Positions 8,593 through 17,698 of a stretch of 64,000 nucleotides of DNA are shown piece after piece. The stretch is from NCBI RefSeq assembly GCF_002080415.1, contig NZ_CP020474.1, forward strand, positions 186,001 to 250,000, given 5' to 3'. The notes under the pieces are model-generated. The model saw nothing but the letters and a program-made list of their open reading frames with translations, was not told the origin of the DNA and did not search any database. The first letter of the stretch is position 1, and each line of letters opens with the position of its first letter. The DNA comes from Roseovarius mucosus. Its GTDB lineage: Bacteria > Pseudomonadota > Alphaproteobacteria > Rhodobacterales > Rhodobacteraceae. The translations under genes and the position numbers were made by a program.

Positions 8593-9347
8593 CACGCGAC
8601 CTCCGCCAGAATATCGGCATAGCCGTTCTGCTCGACTTCGAGAGCAAGTTCAGGCCCGCCGGTCTTGATGATGCGCCCGTCATACATGATGTGCACGACA
8701 TCCGGTTTGATATGGTCAAGCAACCGCTGGTAATGCGTGATCACCAGAAAGGCACGGCCCGCATCGCGCAGCGCATTCACCCCGTCCGACACCAGTTTCA
8801 TTGCGTCCACGTCCAAGCCCGAATCGGTCTCGTCGAGAATGCACATCTTGGGCTCCAGCATCGCCATCTGGAGGATTTCGTTGCGCTTTTTCTCACCCCC
8901 GGAGAAACCCACATTGACCGGACGCTTCAGCATATCGGCGTCAATCTGGAGCGTCTTCGCTTTTTCCCGGACGACCTTAAGGAACTCTGCCGCACTCATT
9001 TCCTCTTCGCCGCGCGCCTTGCGCTGCGCGTTTACGGCGGTACGCAGAAAGGTCATGTTACCCACGCCCGGAATTTCGACCGGGTATTGAAACGCCAGAA
9101 ACAGCCCCGCCGCCGCGCGCTCTTCTGGGTCCATGTCGAGCAGATCAACACCGGCCAGAGTGGCACTGCCATCCGTCACCTTATAGCCGTCGCGCCCCGA
9201 AAGCACATAGGACAACGTCGACTTGCCAGAGCCGTTGGGCCCCATGATCGCATGCACTGTGCCAGCCTCAACACTCAGGTTCACCCCTTTGAGAATGGTC
9301 TTGTCTTCTTCTTCAAGATCGACGTGCAGGTTATTGATTTCCAACAT
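8592..9347 (-). CDS. sufC: Fe-S cluster assembly ATPase SufC
   Basis: Cytoplasmic ABC-type ATPase that drives conformational changes of SufB-SufD. The 251-residue protein has Walker A GPNGSGKST, the signature GFSGGEKKRNEILQM, Walker B CILDETDSGLDVDAM (Glu-Thr-Asp-Ser-Gly-Leu-Asp as in other SufC) and the H-loop VITHYQRLL. The ATG at 9347 (MLEINNLHVDL) was chosen by family alignment; longer readings add only non-conserved residues. The gap to the methyltransferase-like gene upstream is 32 bases. Confidence 0.96.
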   Translation of the reverse strand: MLEINNLHVDLEEEDKTILKGVNLSVEAGTVHAIMGPNGSGKSTLSYVLSGRDGYKVTDGSATLAGVDLLDMDPEERAAAGLFLAFQYPVEIPGVGNMTFLRTAVNAQRKARGEEEMSAAEFLKVVREKAKTLQIDADMLKRPVNVGFSGGEKKRNEILQMAMLEPKMCILDETDSGLDVDAMKLVSDGVNALRDAGRAFLVITHYQRLLDHIKPDVVHIMYDGRIIKTGGPELALEVEQNGYADILAEVA

Positions 9348-9379
9348 TTTCCATGATCCTTCTATATATCTTGGCGGCA

Positions 9380-9985
9380 TCAGGGCCGCGTCATCATCTC
9401 TATGATCGTCAAGAGGTGCGCAGGGTTCACACCCTGCGGGGTCACCTCGAATTCTGCCATCCGCCCGATCATCCGCCGGGGCGCGCCGATGAAATCCTCG
9501 ATCCGGTGGTAATGCTTGCGCGGGGCGTAATCGTCGAACAGAACCGTGACAGGTCGCTCAGTGCGCAGCGCCGCCGCCAGGGCACAGCCGGTGCGAAACC
9601 GTCCGTCCACCAACACCACATCGGGTTGCGCGAAACCTGCCATATCCCATATCTTGAGCGGATATTGCGCATAGGTCTTCCAACCAGTCGCATCGCGCGG
9701 GAATCCCCAATCCCTGGTCGGTCCGACATCAGACCAGATCACGTCCACCTCTGTGCCTGCCACGGGTGGATTTTGTGCAAACCAACCACGCATCATTTCG
9801 GCCCAGGCCTGATCGCTTTCGACCGAAAAGACCCGCTTGCCCTGCATCTCGGCGGCCACCACGGTCGAACCGCCAGACCCATATTCAAGGATCACCCCCG
9901 CCCGCGCATACACCTCGCGCAGGTGCGCCGCTTCTGCATCGGGCAGGGTAAGAACCGGCCTGTCTATGGTGTCTGACCCAACCAT
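9380..9985 (-). CDS. Rossmann-fold methyltransferase-like protein in suf operon
   Basis: 201-residue protein with the class I SAM-methyltransferase start VILEYGSGGSTVVAAEM (about 34-50), an acidic strand end FSVESD, and a later VVLVDGRFRTGCALAAAL and VLFDDYAPRKHYH. The glycine-rich loop YGSGGST fits SAM binding; substrate is unknown. The ATG at 9985 was chosen 1 base after the stop of the YbjQ-like gene. It lies between sufB and sufC, so it is made with the cluster-assembly proteins; whether it acts on them is unknown. Confidence 0.72.
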   Translation of the reverse strand: MVGSDTIDRPVLTLPDAEAAHLREVYARAGVILEYGSGGSTVVAAEMQGKRVFSVESDQAWAEMMRGWFAQNPPVAGTEVDVIWSDVGPTRDWGFPRDATGWKTYAQYPLKIWDMAGFAQPDVVLVDGRFRTGCALAAALRTERPVTVLFDDYAPRKHYHRIEDFIGAPRRMIGRMAEFEVTPQGVNPAHLLTIIEMMTRP

Positions 9986-9986
9986 C

Positions 9987-10301
9987 TCAGTCCAGCACGA
10001 CCGCTGTGCCGCTGGCCGAGACCATAAGCATCGAATCGCCCACCACCTCGTAATCGAGATCGACGCCAACCACGGCATCGGCCCCAAGCTCTGCTGCGCG
10101 CTCTTCCAACTCGCTTAACGCGACTTCACGCGCTTCGCGCAGCTTGCTTTCATAAGAGTCAGACCGACCGCCCACCACATCGGTGATCTGCGCAAAGAAA
10201 TCGCGCACGATATTGGCCCCCATGATTGCCTCACCCACGACGATGCCGCGATAATCCACGATCTTGCGGCCTTCTACACTCGGAGTTGTGGTTACAATCA
10301 T
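9987..10301 (-). CDS. YbjQ/UPF0145 family protein
   Basis: 104 residues covering the whole YbjQ domain (DUF74): [14 protein letters not shown] at the start, [18 protein letters not shown], then [13 protein letters not shown] and a C-terminal [10 protein letters not shown]. The family forms pentameric beta-rich rings and has no settled biochemical role; heavy-metal binding has been suggested. It lies in the suf operon, 23 bases after sufB and 1 base before the next gene. Confidence 0.88.
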   Translation of the reverse strand: MIVTTTPSVEGRKIVDYRGIVVGEAIMGANIVRDFFAQITDVVGGRSDSYESKLREAREVALSELEERAAELGADAVVGVDLDYEVVGDSMLMVSASGTAVVLD

Positions 10302-10324
10302 CGCACTTTCCCCGAGGGTGGACG

Positions 10325-11848
10325 TTAGCCCACCGACCCTTCCAACGAAATCGCCACCAACTGCTGCGCTTCCATGGCAAACTCCATCGGCAGCGCCTGC
10401 AACACATCACGGCAGAATCCGTTGACGACAAGCGCCACCGCCTCTTCCTCGTCCATGCCACGGGCGCGGCAATAGAACATCTGATCGTCATCCACCTTGG
10501 AGGTGGTGGCCTCATGCTCTACCCGGCTCGAGTTGTTCTTGACCTCGATATAGGGCACGGTATGCGCGCCGCATTTGTCACCAATGAGCAGGCTGTCGCA
10601 TTGCGTGTAATTGCGGCTGTTCTTGGCCTTGGGGTGCATGCTGACCAACCCACGATAGGTGTTCTGTGCATGGCCCGCGCTGATGCCCTTGGACACGATG
10701 CGTGACCGGGTATTCTTGCCCAGATGGATCATCTTGGTGCCGGTATCGGCCTGCTGATAGTTGTTGGCGATAGCGATGGAATAGAATTCGCCTTGGCTGT
10801 CATCGCCGCGCAGGATGCAGGACGGGTATTTCCAAGTGACGGCAGAGCCGGTTTCCACCTGCGTCCACATCACCTTGGCCCGGTCGCCCCGGCAGTCGGC
10901 GCGCTTGGTGACAAAGTTGTAGATGCCACCCTTGCCATTCTCATCGCCCGGATACCAGTTCTGCACCGTGGAATACTTCACCTCGGCGTCTTCCTCGATG
11001 ATAATCTCGACCACAGCGGCGTGCAACTGGCTGGTGTCACGCTTGGGAGCGGTGCAGCCTTCAAGATAGCTGACATAGGATCCCTTGTCGGCGATGATCA
11101 ACGTCCGCTCGAACTGACCCGTATTCTCGGCATTGATCCGGAAATAGGTGCTCAATTCCATCGGGCAGCGCACGCCGGGCGGCACATAGACAAAAGACCC
11201 GTCTGAAAAGACCGCCGAATTCAGCGTGGCATAGAAATTGTCACTGACCGGCACGACAGAGCCGAGGTATTTCTTGACCAGTTCAGGATGCTCGCGGATC
11301 GCCTCGGAGATGGAGCAAAAGATCACCCCGGCCTGGCGCAGTTCCTTTTGAAAGGTGGTGCCCACGGACACCGAATCAAACACCGCGTCGACCGCCACTT
11401 TACGGCCTTCGGCGGGCGCATCCTCTGCCCCCTCAACCCCGGCAAGGATCAACTGCTCCTTAAGCGGAATACCCAGCTTTTCATAGGTTGCCAGCAGCTT
11501 GGGATCGACCTCGTCCAATGACTTGGGCTTGACCTCCATCGACTTGGGGCGCGCATAGTAATACTGCGCCTGAAAATCGATCTTGGGGTAATCGACCATC
11601 GCCCATTCGGGCTCTGTCTTGGTCAGCCAGCGACGATAGGCTTCAAGCCGCCACTCGGTCATCCATTCCGGCTCTTCATTCTTGGAAGAGATCAGCCGCA
11701 CGATGTCCTCATTCAGGCCAAGCGGCGCGTAATCCATCTCGATATCGGTATTCCAGCCGTATTTATACGCCTCGCCGACTTGACGGACCGCATCGACGGT
11801 TTCCTGGTCTACCCCGTCTTTGACCTGAACCTTGTCCACAGCAGCCAT
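10325..11848 (-). CDS. sufB: Fe-S cluster assembly protein SufB
   Basis: Scaffold subunit on which the nascent Fe-S cluster forms. 507 residues, close to the alphaproteobacterial norm. Conserved stretches are [76 protein letters not shown] (with the conserved Cys) and [20 protein letters not shown]. The ATG at 11848 follows AGGAGAGGGGA. A 20-codon upstream extension is open but lacks family similarity. It sits 17 bases after the csd gene. Confidence 0.97.
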   Translation of the reverse strand: MAAVDKVQVKDGVDQETVDAVRQVGEAYKYGWNTDIEMDYAPLGLNEDIVRLISSKNEEPEWMTEWRLEAYRRWLTKTEPEWAMVDYPKIDFQAQYYYARPKSMEVKPKSLDEVDPKLLATYEKLGIPLKEQLILAGVEGAEDAPAEGRKVAVDAVFDSVSVGTTFQKELRQAGVIFCSISEAIREHPELVKKYLGSVVPVSDNFYATLNSAVFSDGSFVYVPPGVRCPMELSTYFRINAENTGQFERTLIIADKGSYVSYLEGCTAPKRDTSQLHAAVVEIIIEEDAEVKYSTVQNWYPGDENGKGGIYNFVTKRADCRGDRAKVMWTQVETGSAVTWKYPSCILRGDDSQGEFYSIAIANNYQQADTGTKMIHLGKNTRSRIVSKGISAGHAQNTYRGLVSMHPKAKNSRNYTQCDSLLIGDKCGAHTVPYIEVKNNSSRVEHEATTSKVDDDQMFYCRARGMDEEEAVALVVNGFCRDVLQALPMEFAMEAQQLVAISLEGSVG

Positions 11849-11865
11849 TCCCCTCTCCTTACGTC

Positions 11866-12909
11866 TCAGGCCAAACGGCCACGATGTTTTTGCAAGCGCT
11901 TCAGCCAACTCTCGGCAAAGCGTAAAATGTCGTCCTCGGTCGTCTGCGGCCCCAGCGATACGCGGATAGCGCTTCCCGCCATGGCCTCGTCAAACCCCAT
12001 CGCGCGCAGCACCCGACTGGATTTGACCTTGCCACTGGAGCACGCACTCCCGGCAGAGATCGCAAACCCGGCAAGGTCCATCGCCATCACCTGTGTTTCG
12101 CCCTTCCATCCGGGCGTGATGAAACAACTGGTGTTCGGCAATCGCGGCGCAGCTTTCCCGACAAAAATAGTCTCATTTGAAAACTCTGCAATGGTATTTT
12201 CTAGAATGTTTCTAAGTTTTTCGATGGGGCCCCAGATACCCTCGGCCAAATCATGCCCGGCCGCCTCTGCCGCAGCCCCGAATCCGGCGATGCCAACCAC
12301 ATTCTCGGTGCCCGCACGGCGGCCCATTTCCTGCCCACCCCCTCGGATCTGCGCCGCAAGATCGGTGCCGCGCTTGATCACCAGCGCCCCTACCCCTTTC
12401 GGTCCGCCAAGTTTATGCGCCGAAATCAACGCCATCTCGACACCGGACCAGTTAAAGGCCAGCGGCAGCTTGCCAAAGGCCTGGGTCATATCGCTAACGG
12501 CCAGCCCATTGGGCAGCGCTTGCACCACGCCGGTTTCGGAATTGGCCAGTTGCAAGACAGCCTGCGCCGGATCCGCAACCGCAACCCGCCCGTCGCTATC
12601 AGCCGGCAAATCGGGCGTGATCCAAGACGTCAGCGCGTCATGCTCGACCGCAGCACCATGGAGGTGTCGCCCAATACAGGCGAGCGCCGCCGCTTCGGTC
12701 GCCCCAGAGGTGAAAATCACATCAGCCCCATCCGCGCCAAGCGCCGTCGCCACTTGCGCCCGCGCGCGCTCGATCAGCCCTTTGGCGGCGCGCCCCTCGG
12801 CATGCACGCTCGAGGGGTTACCGATCAGATCCATCGCGTCCAGCATGGCCTCGCGCGCTTCAACGCGCAGCGGGGCGGTTGCGTTATAATCGAGATAGAC
12901 TCTCTGCAT
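11866..12909 (-). CDS. Cysteine desulfurase, NifS/IscS-like (group I)
   Basis: Second PLP cysteine desulfurase of the operon, 347 residues and therefore shorter than E. coli IscS. It begins [15 protein letters not shown], has [14 protein letters not shown] with the PLP lysine, [15 protein letters not shown], and the active-site cysteine at about 290 in [17 protein letters not shown]. Together with SufS the operon thus encodes two desulfurases of different groups. The ATG at 12909 is preferred to an in-frame TTG at 12927. It lies between iscR and sufB, as in other Rhodobacterales suf operons. Confidence 0.92.
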   Translation of the reverse strand: MQRVYLDYNATAPLRVEAREAMLDAMDLIGNPSSVHAEGRAAKGLIERARAQVATALGADGADVIFTSGATEAAALACIGRHLHGAAVEHDALTSWITPDLPADSDGRVAVADPAQAVLQLANSETGVVQALPNGLAVSDMTQAFGKLPLAFNWSGVEMALISAHKLGGPKGVGALVIKRGTDLAAQIRGGGQEMGRRAGTENVVGIAGFGAAAEAAGHDLAEGIWGPIEKLRNILENTIAEFSNETIFVGKAAPRLPNTSCFITPGWKGETQVMAMDLAGFAISAGSACSSGKVKSSRVLRAMGFDEAMAGSAIRVSLGPQTTEDDILRFAESWLKRLQKHRGRLA

Positions 12910-12974
12910 GATTGTCCGTTCTTCCAAGTGAAATACGCAGGATCTGCGACAGCACAGCCCTTAGAAAGGCCTGA

Positions 12975-13436
12975 TCACTCGTCATCCACCACGGCAAAGA
13001 GATGCGGCACCGCCGGACAGGGTGCCAACGAATTGCCCGCCACATCGCTCAGCCGCGTTTGGTGCAAGAACACATAGACATGCGCACTCAGCCCCTCCCA
13101 CAAACGGTTGGTCATCGACTGCGCCCGCGATCCGCTCGCGGCCCCCGAGGCACCCGCGCCCTTGTGCAGCGCATCAATCGTCTCATCCACTGCCGCCAGA
13201 ATATCCGTGACCCGGATTTCCGACGCCGGGCGCATCAGACGATAGCCCCCACCGGGCCCGCGCACCGATTTCACCAGATCTGCCCGCCGCAATTTGACGA
13301 AAAGCTGCTCCAGATACGGCAGCGAAATATCCTGCCGCCTCGAAATATCGCCAAGAGTCACCACCGATCCCGCCGGCTGCAAGGCGATATCGACCAGTGC
13401 AACCATCGCATAGCGCCCTTTTGTGCTCAGTTTCAT
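12975..13436 (-). CDS. iscR: Rrf2-family iron-sulfur regulator IscR
   Basis: First gene of the suf operon; winged-helix regulator of Fe-S assembly genes. The N-terminal 85 residues carry the Rrf2 DNA-binding domain (MKLSTKGRYAMVALVDIAL, SLPYLEQLFVKLRRADLVKS, RGPGGGYRLMRP). In E. coli IscR three cysteines around 92-104 bind the [2Fe-2S] cluster. Here the matching segment (ALHKGAGASGAASGSRAQ) has none, and the whole 153-residue protein has only one cysteine, about residue 140. A single-cysteine IscR with an unusual cluster has been described for Rhodobacter sphaeroides. The ATG at 13436 is the family start. Confidence 0.93.
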   Translation of the reverse strand: MKLSTKGRYAMVALVDIALQPAGSVVTLGDISRRQDISLPYLEQLFVKLRRADLVKSVRGPGGGYRLMRPASEIRVTDILAAVDETIDALHKGAGASGAASGSRAQSMTNRLWEGLSAHVYVFLHQTRLSDVAGNSLAPCPAVPHLFAVVDDE

Positions 13437-13518
13437 TGGCGTCCCCCCACGCGAACAGATTGACCTTGCGCGACACAAGGCTTATCTCGCTCTGAGCCAT
13501 CCTGGCCCGGATCACAAT

Positions 13519-13555
13519 TTAGAACATTTCTAAGGTGCCCGAGCGAAGTCGTCAA
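13519..13555 (-). promoter_or_regulatory. iscR-suf promoter with Irr-type iron box over the -10
   Basis: On the minus strand TTGACG (13555-13550) and TTAGAA (13533-13528) are 16 bases apart, a good sigma-70 layout 92 bases before iscR. The -10 hexamer is one half of the perfect dyad TTAGAA-CAT-TTCTAA (13519-13533). This matches the core of the alphaproteobacterial iron control element (TTTAGAA-N3-TTCTAAA type) bound by Irr. Binding there would block RNA polymerase. Confidence 0.7.
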
Positions 13556-13594
13556 GATTATCGCACTCACCCATGAAGAGGACACAGGGAACCC

Positions 13595-14248
13595 ATGCCC
13601 GAGGTTATCTTTCCCGGCCCCGAAGGCCGGCTCGAAGGCCGCTACCACCCGCAAAAGGAAAAAGACGCGCCCATCGCGATCGTGTTGCATCCGCATCCGC
13701 AATTCGGCGGGACCATGAACAACAAGGTCGTGTATAACCTGCACTACGCCTTTTACAACATGGGCTTTACCGTGCTGCGCTTTAACTTCCGCGGGGTCGG
13801 ACGTAGCCAAGGCGAATACGATCAAGGCATCGGTGAATTGTCCGATGCAGCCTCGGCGCTTGATTACCTGCAATCCATGAACAACAATTCCAAACATTGC
13901 TGGGTCGCAGGCTTTTCCTTTGGCGCTTGGATCGGCATGCAGCTTCTGATGCGGCGGCCCGAGATCACCGGCTTCATCTCTGTGTCGCCCCCCGCCAATA
14001 TGTATGATTTCAGCTTTCTGGCACCCTGCCCCGCCTCTGGCCTGATCATCAACGGCAGTCATGATCGGGTGGCCCCGCCTGCGGATACCAAGTCTTTGGT
14101 GAACAAGCTGCATGAACAGCATGGCATCACCATCACCCATCAAGAGGTCGAGGGTGCGGATCACTTCTTCAAAGAGCCGCATATGGACACGATGATCGGA
14201 TCGGTCAGCACCTATGTCAAACGGCGCTTGACCGAGAATACACGCTAA
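13595..14248 (+). CDS. Small alpha/beta hydrolase
   Basis: 217-residue serine hydrolase fold. The nucleophile elbow is GFSFGAW (about 106-112), the acid lies in INGSHDRVAPP and the histidine in EGADHFFKEP. LHPHPQFGGTMNNKVV near the N-terminus supplies the oxyanion HPHP motif of the dienelactone-hydrolase-like COG2945 group. No signal peptide, so it should be cytoplasmic. Substrate unknown. Divergent from iscR, sharing the 158-base control region, and probably co-transcribed with the small gene 10 bases downstream. Confidence 0.85.
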   Translation: MPEVIFPGPEGRLEGRYHPQKEKDAPIAIVLHPHPQFGGTMNNKVVYNLHYAFYNMGFTVLRFNFRGVGRSQGEYDQGIGELSDAASALDYLQSMNNNSKHCWVAGFSFGAWIGMQLLMRRPEITGFISVSPPANMYDFSFLAPCPASGLIINGSHDRVAPPADTKSLVNKLHEQHGITITHQEVEGADHFFKEPHMDTMIGSVSTYVKRRLTENTR

Positions 14249-14258
14249 GGAGCACACC

Positions 14259-14522
14259 ATGGGCGTGACCGAGGATTTGGCCGACGAATTGGCCCGCGAC
14301 GTGATCAAGGCGGTCGAGGCGACCGGCGATGAGATGATTATCACCGATGTGCAAAAAATCCTCGGGGCCACCTCACAAACCGCCGAAGAGGCGTTCTTGA
14401 CCGCTGTGCGTGTGCGCCGCGCCAATATCAAGGCGCGGGCCTATCTCGTGGACAAGCTCAAACGCATGAAGGCCGCAAAAGAGGCCGCCGCTGGCGCTAA
14501 AAACGACAGCGGCGACGCCTGA
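14259..14522 (+). CDS. Conserved small helical protein of unknown function
   Basis: 87 residues, highly charged and predicted all helical (MGVTEDLADELARDVIKAVE, later KARAYLVDKLKRMKAAKEAA). No signal peptide or membrane segment. The ATG follows AAGGAGC with a 7-base gap, a strong ribosome site. It lies 10 bases after the hydrolase gene and ends 4 bases before the end of the convergent FAD-GcvT gene. I do not recognise a family. Confidence 0.75.
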   Translation: MGVTEDLADELARDVIKAVEATGDEMIITDVQKILGATSQTAEEAFLTAVRVRRANIKARAYLVDKLKRMKAAKEAAAGAKNDSGDA

Positions 14523-14526
14523 AGCC

Positions 14527-16953
14527 TCAGGAGCGCAGGCGTGCGCCCTCTGGGTCGAACGGTGCCGCGTGCAGAATATGCGCGCGGTGCGGGCGACCCA
14601 GCACCATCACTTCCACCGCATCGCCCGGCATCGCCCCGCCCTTGACATAGCCAAGCGCCAAACTCATGCCGACGGAATAGCCATAAGCCCCCGAAGACAC
14701 GCGCCCCACGCCCAAACCATCCTTGAAAATCGGCTCGCCACCCGTGGCATCGGCATTGGATGCGCTTACATCCGCCTCCTCCAGATGCAAGATCACCAGC
14801 CGCTCACGGGGTTCTTGGCCGATCACCGCCTCAAGCGCGGGCTTATTGAGAAAATCCTTGTCCATCTTGCACAGCGCGGCAAGCCCCGCCTCTTGCGGCC
14901 AATATTCGGGGCTATATTCGCGGCTCCACGATCCATATCCTTTCTCGATGCGAAGGCTCATCAGCGCCCGGCTGCCCACAGGCCCGGCCCCAATCTCGCG
15001 GCCCGCTGCCAACAAGGCGGCGTAAAGCTGCGCCTGATCCTCGGCGGGACAATGCAATTCCCAGCCAAGATCGCCGGTGAAACTGACACGGATTGCAACG
15101 CAATCGACCCCAGCCAGTTCAATCCGCGCCGAGCGCATAAAGGGGAAATCCTCTGTCGCCAATGAGGCATTGGTCAGCCGTTGCAGCATCTCGCGCGATT
15201 TAGGCCCGGCCACGTTGAACCCACAGACTGTGTCGGTCAGGCTCTCGAATGTGGTCCCTTCCGGTAACGGCACGGCATCAAAGAACCGCTTGTGATAACG
15301 CTCGGCCATGCCCGAGGAGATAACCCAGAACTCGTCTTCGGCCAGCCGCGTTACGGTGGCATCGCCCGCGATGCCGCCCCGCACGCCAATCAGCGGCGTC
15401 AGGCACGACCGCCCCACCGCCTTGGGCATCCGGTTGGCAAAGACCGCGTTCAGCCACTCCTCCGCCCCCGGCCCCTTGACCCGGTATTTGGCAAAATTCG
15501 AGATGTCGATGATACCGGCCCGCGCGCGCAGCATCTTGCATTCCTCACCCACCGGCCCCCACCAATTCTGGCGGGTAAACCCGTTGGTGTCAGTCGTGCC
15601 GGGCGCGTCCGAGAACCACAGCGGATGCTCCCAGCCATAGTTCAGGCCAAACACCGCGCCCATGTCTTTTTGCATCTGATAGACGGGCCGTGTCCGCAAA
15701 GGCCTCCCCGCGCTGCGCTCTTCATTCGGAAAATGGATCGAAAAGCGATGCGCGTATTGATCGCGAACCTTGGCCTTTACGAATTCGCGATTATTGGCCC
15801 AGAGACCAAACCGCGCGACGTCCCACGTAAACATATCATATTTCATTTCGCCGTTGATCAGCCATTCGGCGACCATCCAGCCCATGCCCGCCGACTGGCT
15901 AAAGCCGGGGATGATGCCATTACAACAGAAATACCCCTTAAGCTCGGGCACAGGCCCAAGAATCACGTTGCTGTCGGGTGACCAGATCATCGGGCCGTTG
16001 ATCACCCGCTTGATCCCCGCCGTGCCCACCACAGGCACCCGGTCTATCGCGCGCAGCATGTTTTCTTCAATCCGCTCCAGATCGTCGGGAAATAGGTCAT
16101 GCGCAAAATCGAGTGGCGTGCCGTCCTCGGCCCAGAACCGCATATCGCGCTCATAGGCGCCGATCAGCAGGCCCTTGCCCTCTTGGCGCAGGTAATATTC
16201 CCCGTCGCGATCCGCCACCGACGGCAAACGCCGATCCAGGCCCGCAATCTCAGCGATCATTTCGGTGACGAAATACTGGTGTTCGGTGGGTTGCAGCGGC
16301 AATTCGATGCCCGCCAGCTTGGCCACCTCACGCCCCCAAAGCCCTGCCGCGTTGATCACCCAAGGCGTATGGATATTGCCCTTGGGCGTCTCGACGATCC
16401 AAGACCCATCCGCCTGCTGCACTGTCGCCGTAACCGGGGTGAAGCGGTGGATTTCCGCACCGCGCTGCCGTGCGCCCACCGCATAGGCATTGGTCACGCC
16501 AGACGGATCAACATTGCCGCCATCGGGCTCATACATGATGCAGCGGATACCGTCGAAATTCACCAGCGGATGCAGGCGTTCTGCCTCGTCCCGGCCAATT
16601 TCATGAAAATTCATGCCGTAAAGCTTGGCCTTGGCAGCTTGCAGGCGCAACTGATGCTCGCGATTCTCGGTCTGTGCCAGATAGAGACTGCCGGGCTGGA
16701 ACACGCCACAGCTTTGTCCGGTCTCTGCCTCCAACTCGTTATAGAGGTTCATCGTGTAATGTTGCAGCCGGCTGATATTGGCACTGTCGTGCAGCCCGTG
16801 GATATTCGCAGCGGCATGCCATGTGCTTCCGCTGGTCAATTCATTGCGCTCCAAAAGGACAACATCGGTCCACCCAAGCTTGGTCAGGTGGTAGAGAATC
16901 GAGCATCCGATAACGCCGCCGCCGATCACGACAGCCTGTGCATGGGTTTTCAT
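14527..16953 (-). CDS. FAD-dependent oxidoreductase fused to GcvT-like domains (dimethylglycine/sarcosine dehydrogenase type), copy 1
   Basis: 808 residues. The N-terminal DAO flavoprotein (about 1-370) has VVIGGGVIGCSILYHLTKLG and TSGSTWHAA, where the His would carry covalent FAD as in mammalian dimethylglycine dehydrogenase. Then an FAO_M linker and a C-terminal aminomethyltransferase (GcvT) module with SFTGDLGWELHCP. The expected reaction is oxidative demethylation of an N-methyl glycine derivative with transfer of the one-carbon unit to tetrahydrofolate; the exact substrate is inference. The ATG at 16953 follows AAAGGGA. It is divergent from a close paralogue at 17760; both have the same 17-base motif upstream. 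Confidence 0.88.
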   Translation of the reverse strand: MKTHAQAVVIGGGVIGCSILYHLTKLGWTDVVLLERNELTSGSTWHAAANIHGLHDSANISRLQHYTMNLYNELEAETGQSCGVFQPGSLYLAQTENREHQLRLQAAKAKLYGMNFHEIGRDEAERLHPLVNFDGIRCIMYEPDGGNVDPSGVTNAYAVGARQRGAEIHRFTPVTATVQQADGSWIVETPKGNIHTPWVINAAGLWGREVAKLAGIELPLQPTEHQYFVTEMIAEIAGLDRRLPSVADRDGEYYLRQEGKGLLIGAYERDMRFWAEDGTPLDFAHDLFPDDLERIEENMLRAIDRVPVVGTAGIKRVINGPMIWSPDSNVILGPVPELKGYFCCNGIIPGFSQSAGMGWMVAEWLINGEMKYDMFTWDVARFGLWANNREFVKAKVRDQYAHRFSIHFPNEERSAGRPLRTRPVYQMQKDMGAVFGLNYGWEHPLWFSDAPGTTDTNGFTRQNWWGPVGEECKMLRARAGIIDISNFAKYRVKGPGAEEWLNAVFANRMPKAVGRSCLTPLIGVRGGIAGDATVTRLAEDEFWVISSGMAERYHKRFFDAVPLPEGTTFESLTDTVCGFNVAGPKSREMLQRLTNASLATEDFPFMRSARIELAGVDCVAIRVSFTGDLGWELHCPAEDQAQLYAALLAAGREIGAGPVGSRALMSLRIEKGYGSWSREYSPEYWPQEAGLAALCKMDKDFLNKPALEAVIGQEPRERLVILHLEEADVSASNADATGGEPIFKDGLGVGRVSSGAYGYSVGMSLALGYVKGGAMPGDAVEVMVLGRPHRAHILHAAPFDPEGARLRS

Positions 16954-17020
16954 GGGGGGTCCCTTTGGAATTTTCTGCCCATATCCTGAAGCGGTGGACC
17001 GCAATTCGATTGCCGATCCC

Positions 17021-17037
17021 CGACATATTCTGTCGCT
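17021..17037. promoter_or_regulatory. Upstream copy of shared 17-base motif (copy 1)
   Basis: CGACATATTCTGTCGCT lies 68 bases upstream of the minus-strand FAD-GcvT gene. It differs at two positions from the motif at 17682-17698 upstream of the paralogue. It contains the dyad CGACA-TATTC-TGTCG. It is a candidate operator for one regulator of both genes. Confidence 0.5.
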
Positions 17038-17060
17038 GTGATGCAAGTCAGCGCCAATGA

Positions 17061-17094
17061 GCAAAAGATTGGCCTGCCCCCTCAGGGACAGGCC
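17061..17094 (-). terminator. Terminator of the small gene at 17138-17506
   Basis: On the minus strand GGCCTGTCCC-TGA-GGGGGCAGGCC (17094-17071) forms a strong hairpin followed by AATCTTTT. It lies 44 bases past the stop of the unknown gene and would separate it from the FAD-GcvT gene downstream. Confidence 0.7.
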
Positions 17095-17137
17095 GCACAC
17101 CAAATAAATCGGTCAGAAGAGTCAGAGCTGCGCTACC

Positions 17138-17506
17138 TCAGCAAATGCCAAAGGTCTCGCTGATCACCGTGCTTCCGGCAACCTTGACCGACACTTTGAC
17201 GCCGGTCGGGATGCCGAACTTGGTGCAAATGTCCAAACACGCTTCGGCAGCAGTGCCATCGGGGATGGATACGGGCAGAGGCAGGCAATGTTTGCCAAGC
17301 CCGAGTGGAAGGTTGATACAGACTTGATGGTTTGACACGCTGACAGAGATGCACTGAGCCGCGACCGCAACATGCCCGCCACCTGCCGGAAGAGCGGACT
17401 GTGCGGTCAGATTCTTGGCTGCGGTATGGCCCTCATGCCTGCGGCGGGCGACGTCAAGGGCGGCATCAACTGCGCTTTGATCAAATTCATAAAAATCTTG
17501 TGCCAT
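17138..17506 (-). CDS. Unrecognised small protein with cysteines
   Basis: 122 residues, no signal peptide by eye. The first 35 residues are charged (FDQSAVDAALDVARRRHEG). The rest is a small-residue, beta-rich region with five cysteines (AAQCISVSVSNHQVCINLP, GKHCLPLPVS, AEACLDICTKFG) plus a terminal GIC. The start is well supported by CTAGGAGGCCTTTGAA before the ATG. It has its own terminator and an A+T-rich upstream region. The cysteine pattern could mean metal binding or disulfides. It is placed between two one-carbon oxidoreductases, but I see no direct link. Confidence 0.65.
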   Translation of the reverse strand: MAQDFYEFDQSAVDAALDVARRRHEGHTAAKNLTAQSALPAGGGHVAVAAQCISVSVSNHQVCINLPLGLGKHCLPLPVSIPDGTAAEACLDICTKFGIPTGVKVSVKVAGSTVISETFGIC

Positions 17507-17681
17507 TTCAAAGGCCTCCTAGGTTAAATTGATGTTACCCGCACAATAACGCGAGCAATTAACTAATACTTTAAAGGGATAATCTTTTCAATGATTCTCC
17601 CTATGATTGTATTTTGACAAGATTTGTTAAAGCAATCTCTGGTGGATTCTGTGCCATACCGCGCAAAGCCCTAGGCAAATA

Positions 17682-17698
17682 CGGCATAATCTGTCGCT
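17682..17698. promoter_or_regulatory. Upstream copy of shared 17-base motif (copy 2)
   Basis: CGGCATAATCTGTCGCT lies 61 bases before the plus-strand FAD-GcvT start and matches 15 of 17 positions of the motif at 17021-17037. It overlaps a second dyad, TCTGT-CGCTA-ACAGA (17690-17704). The 253 bases between the unknown gene and this FAD-GcvT start are A+T-rich and otherwise hold only scattered promoter-like hexamers (TTGACA near 17616). Confidence 0.5.
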
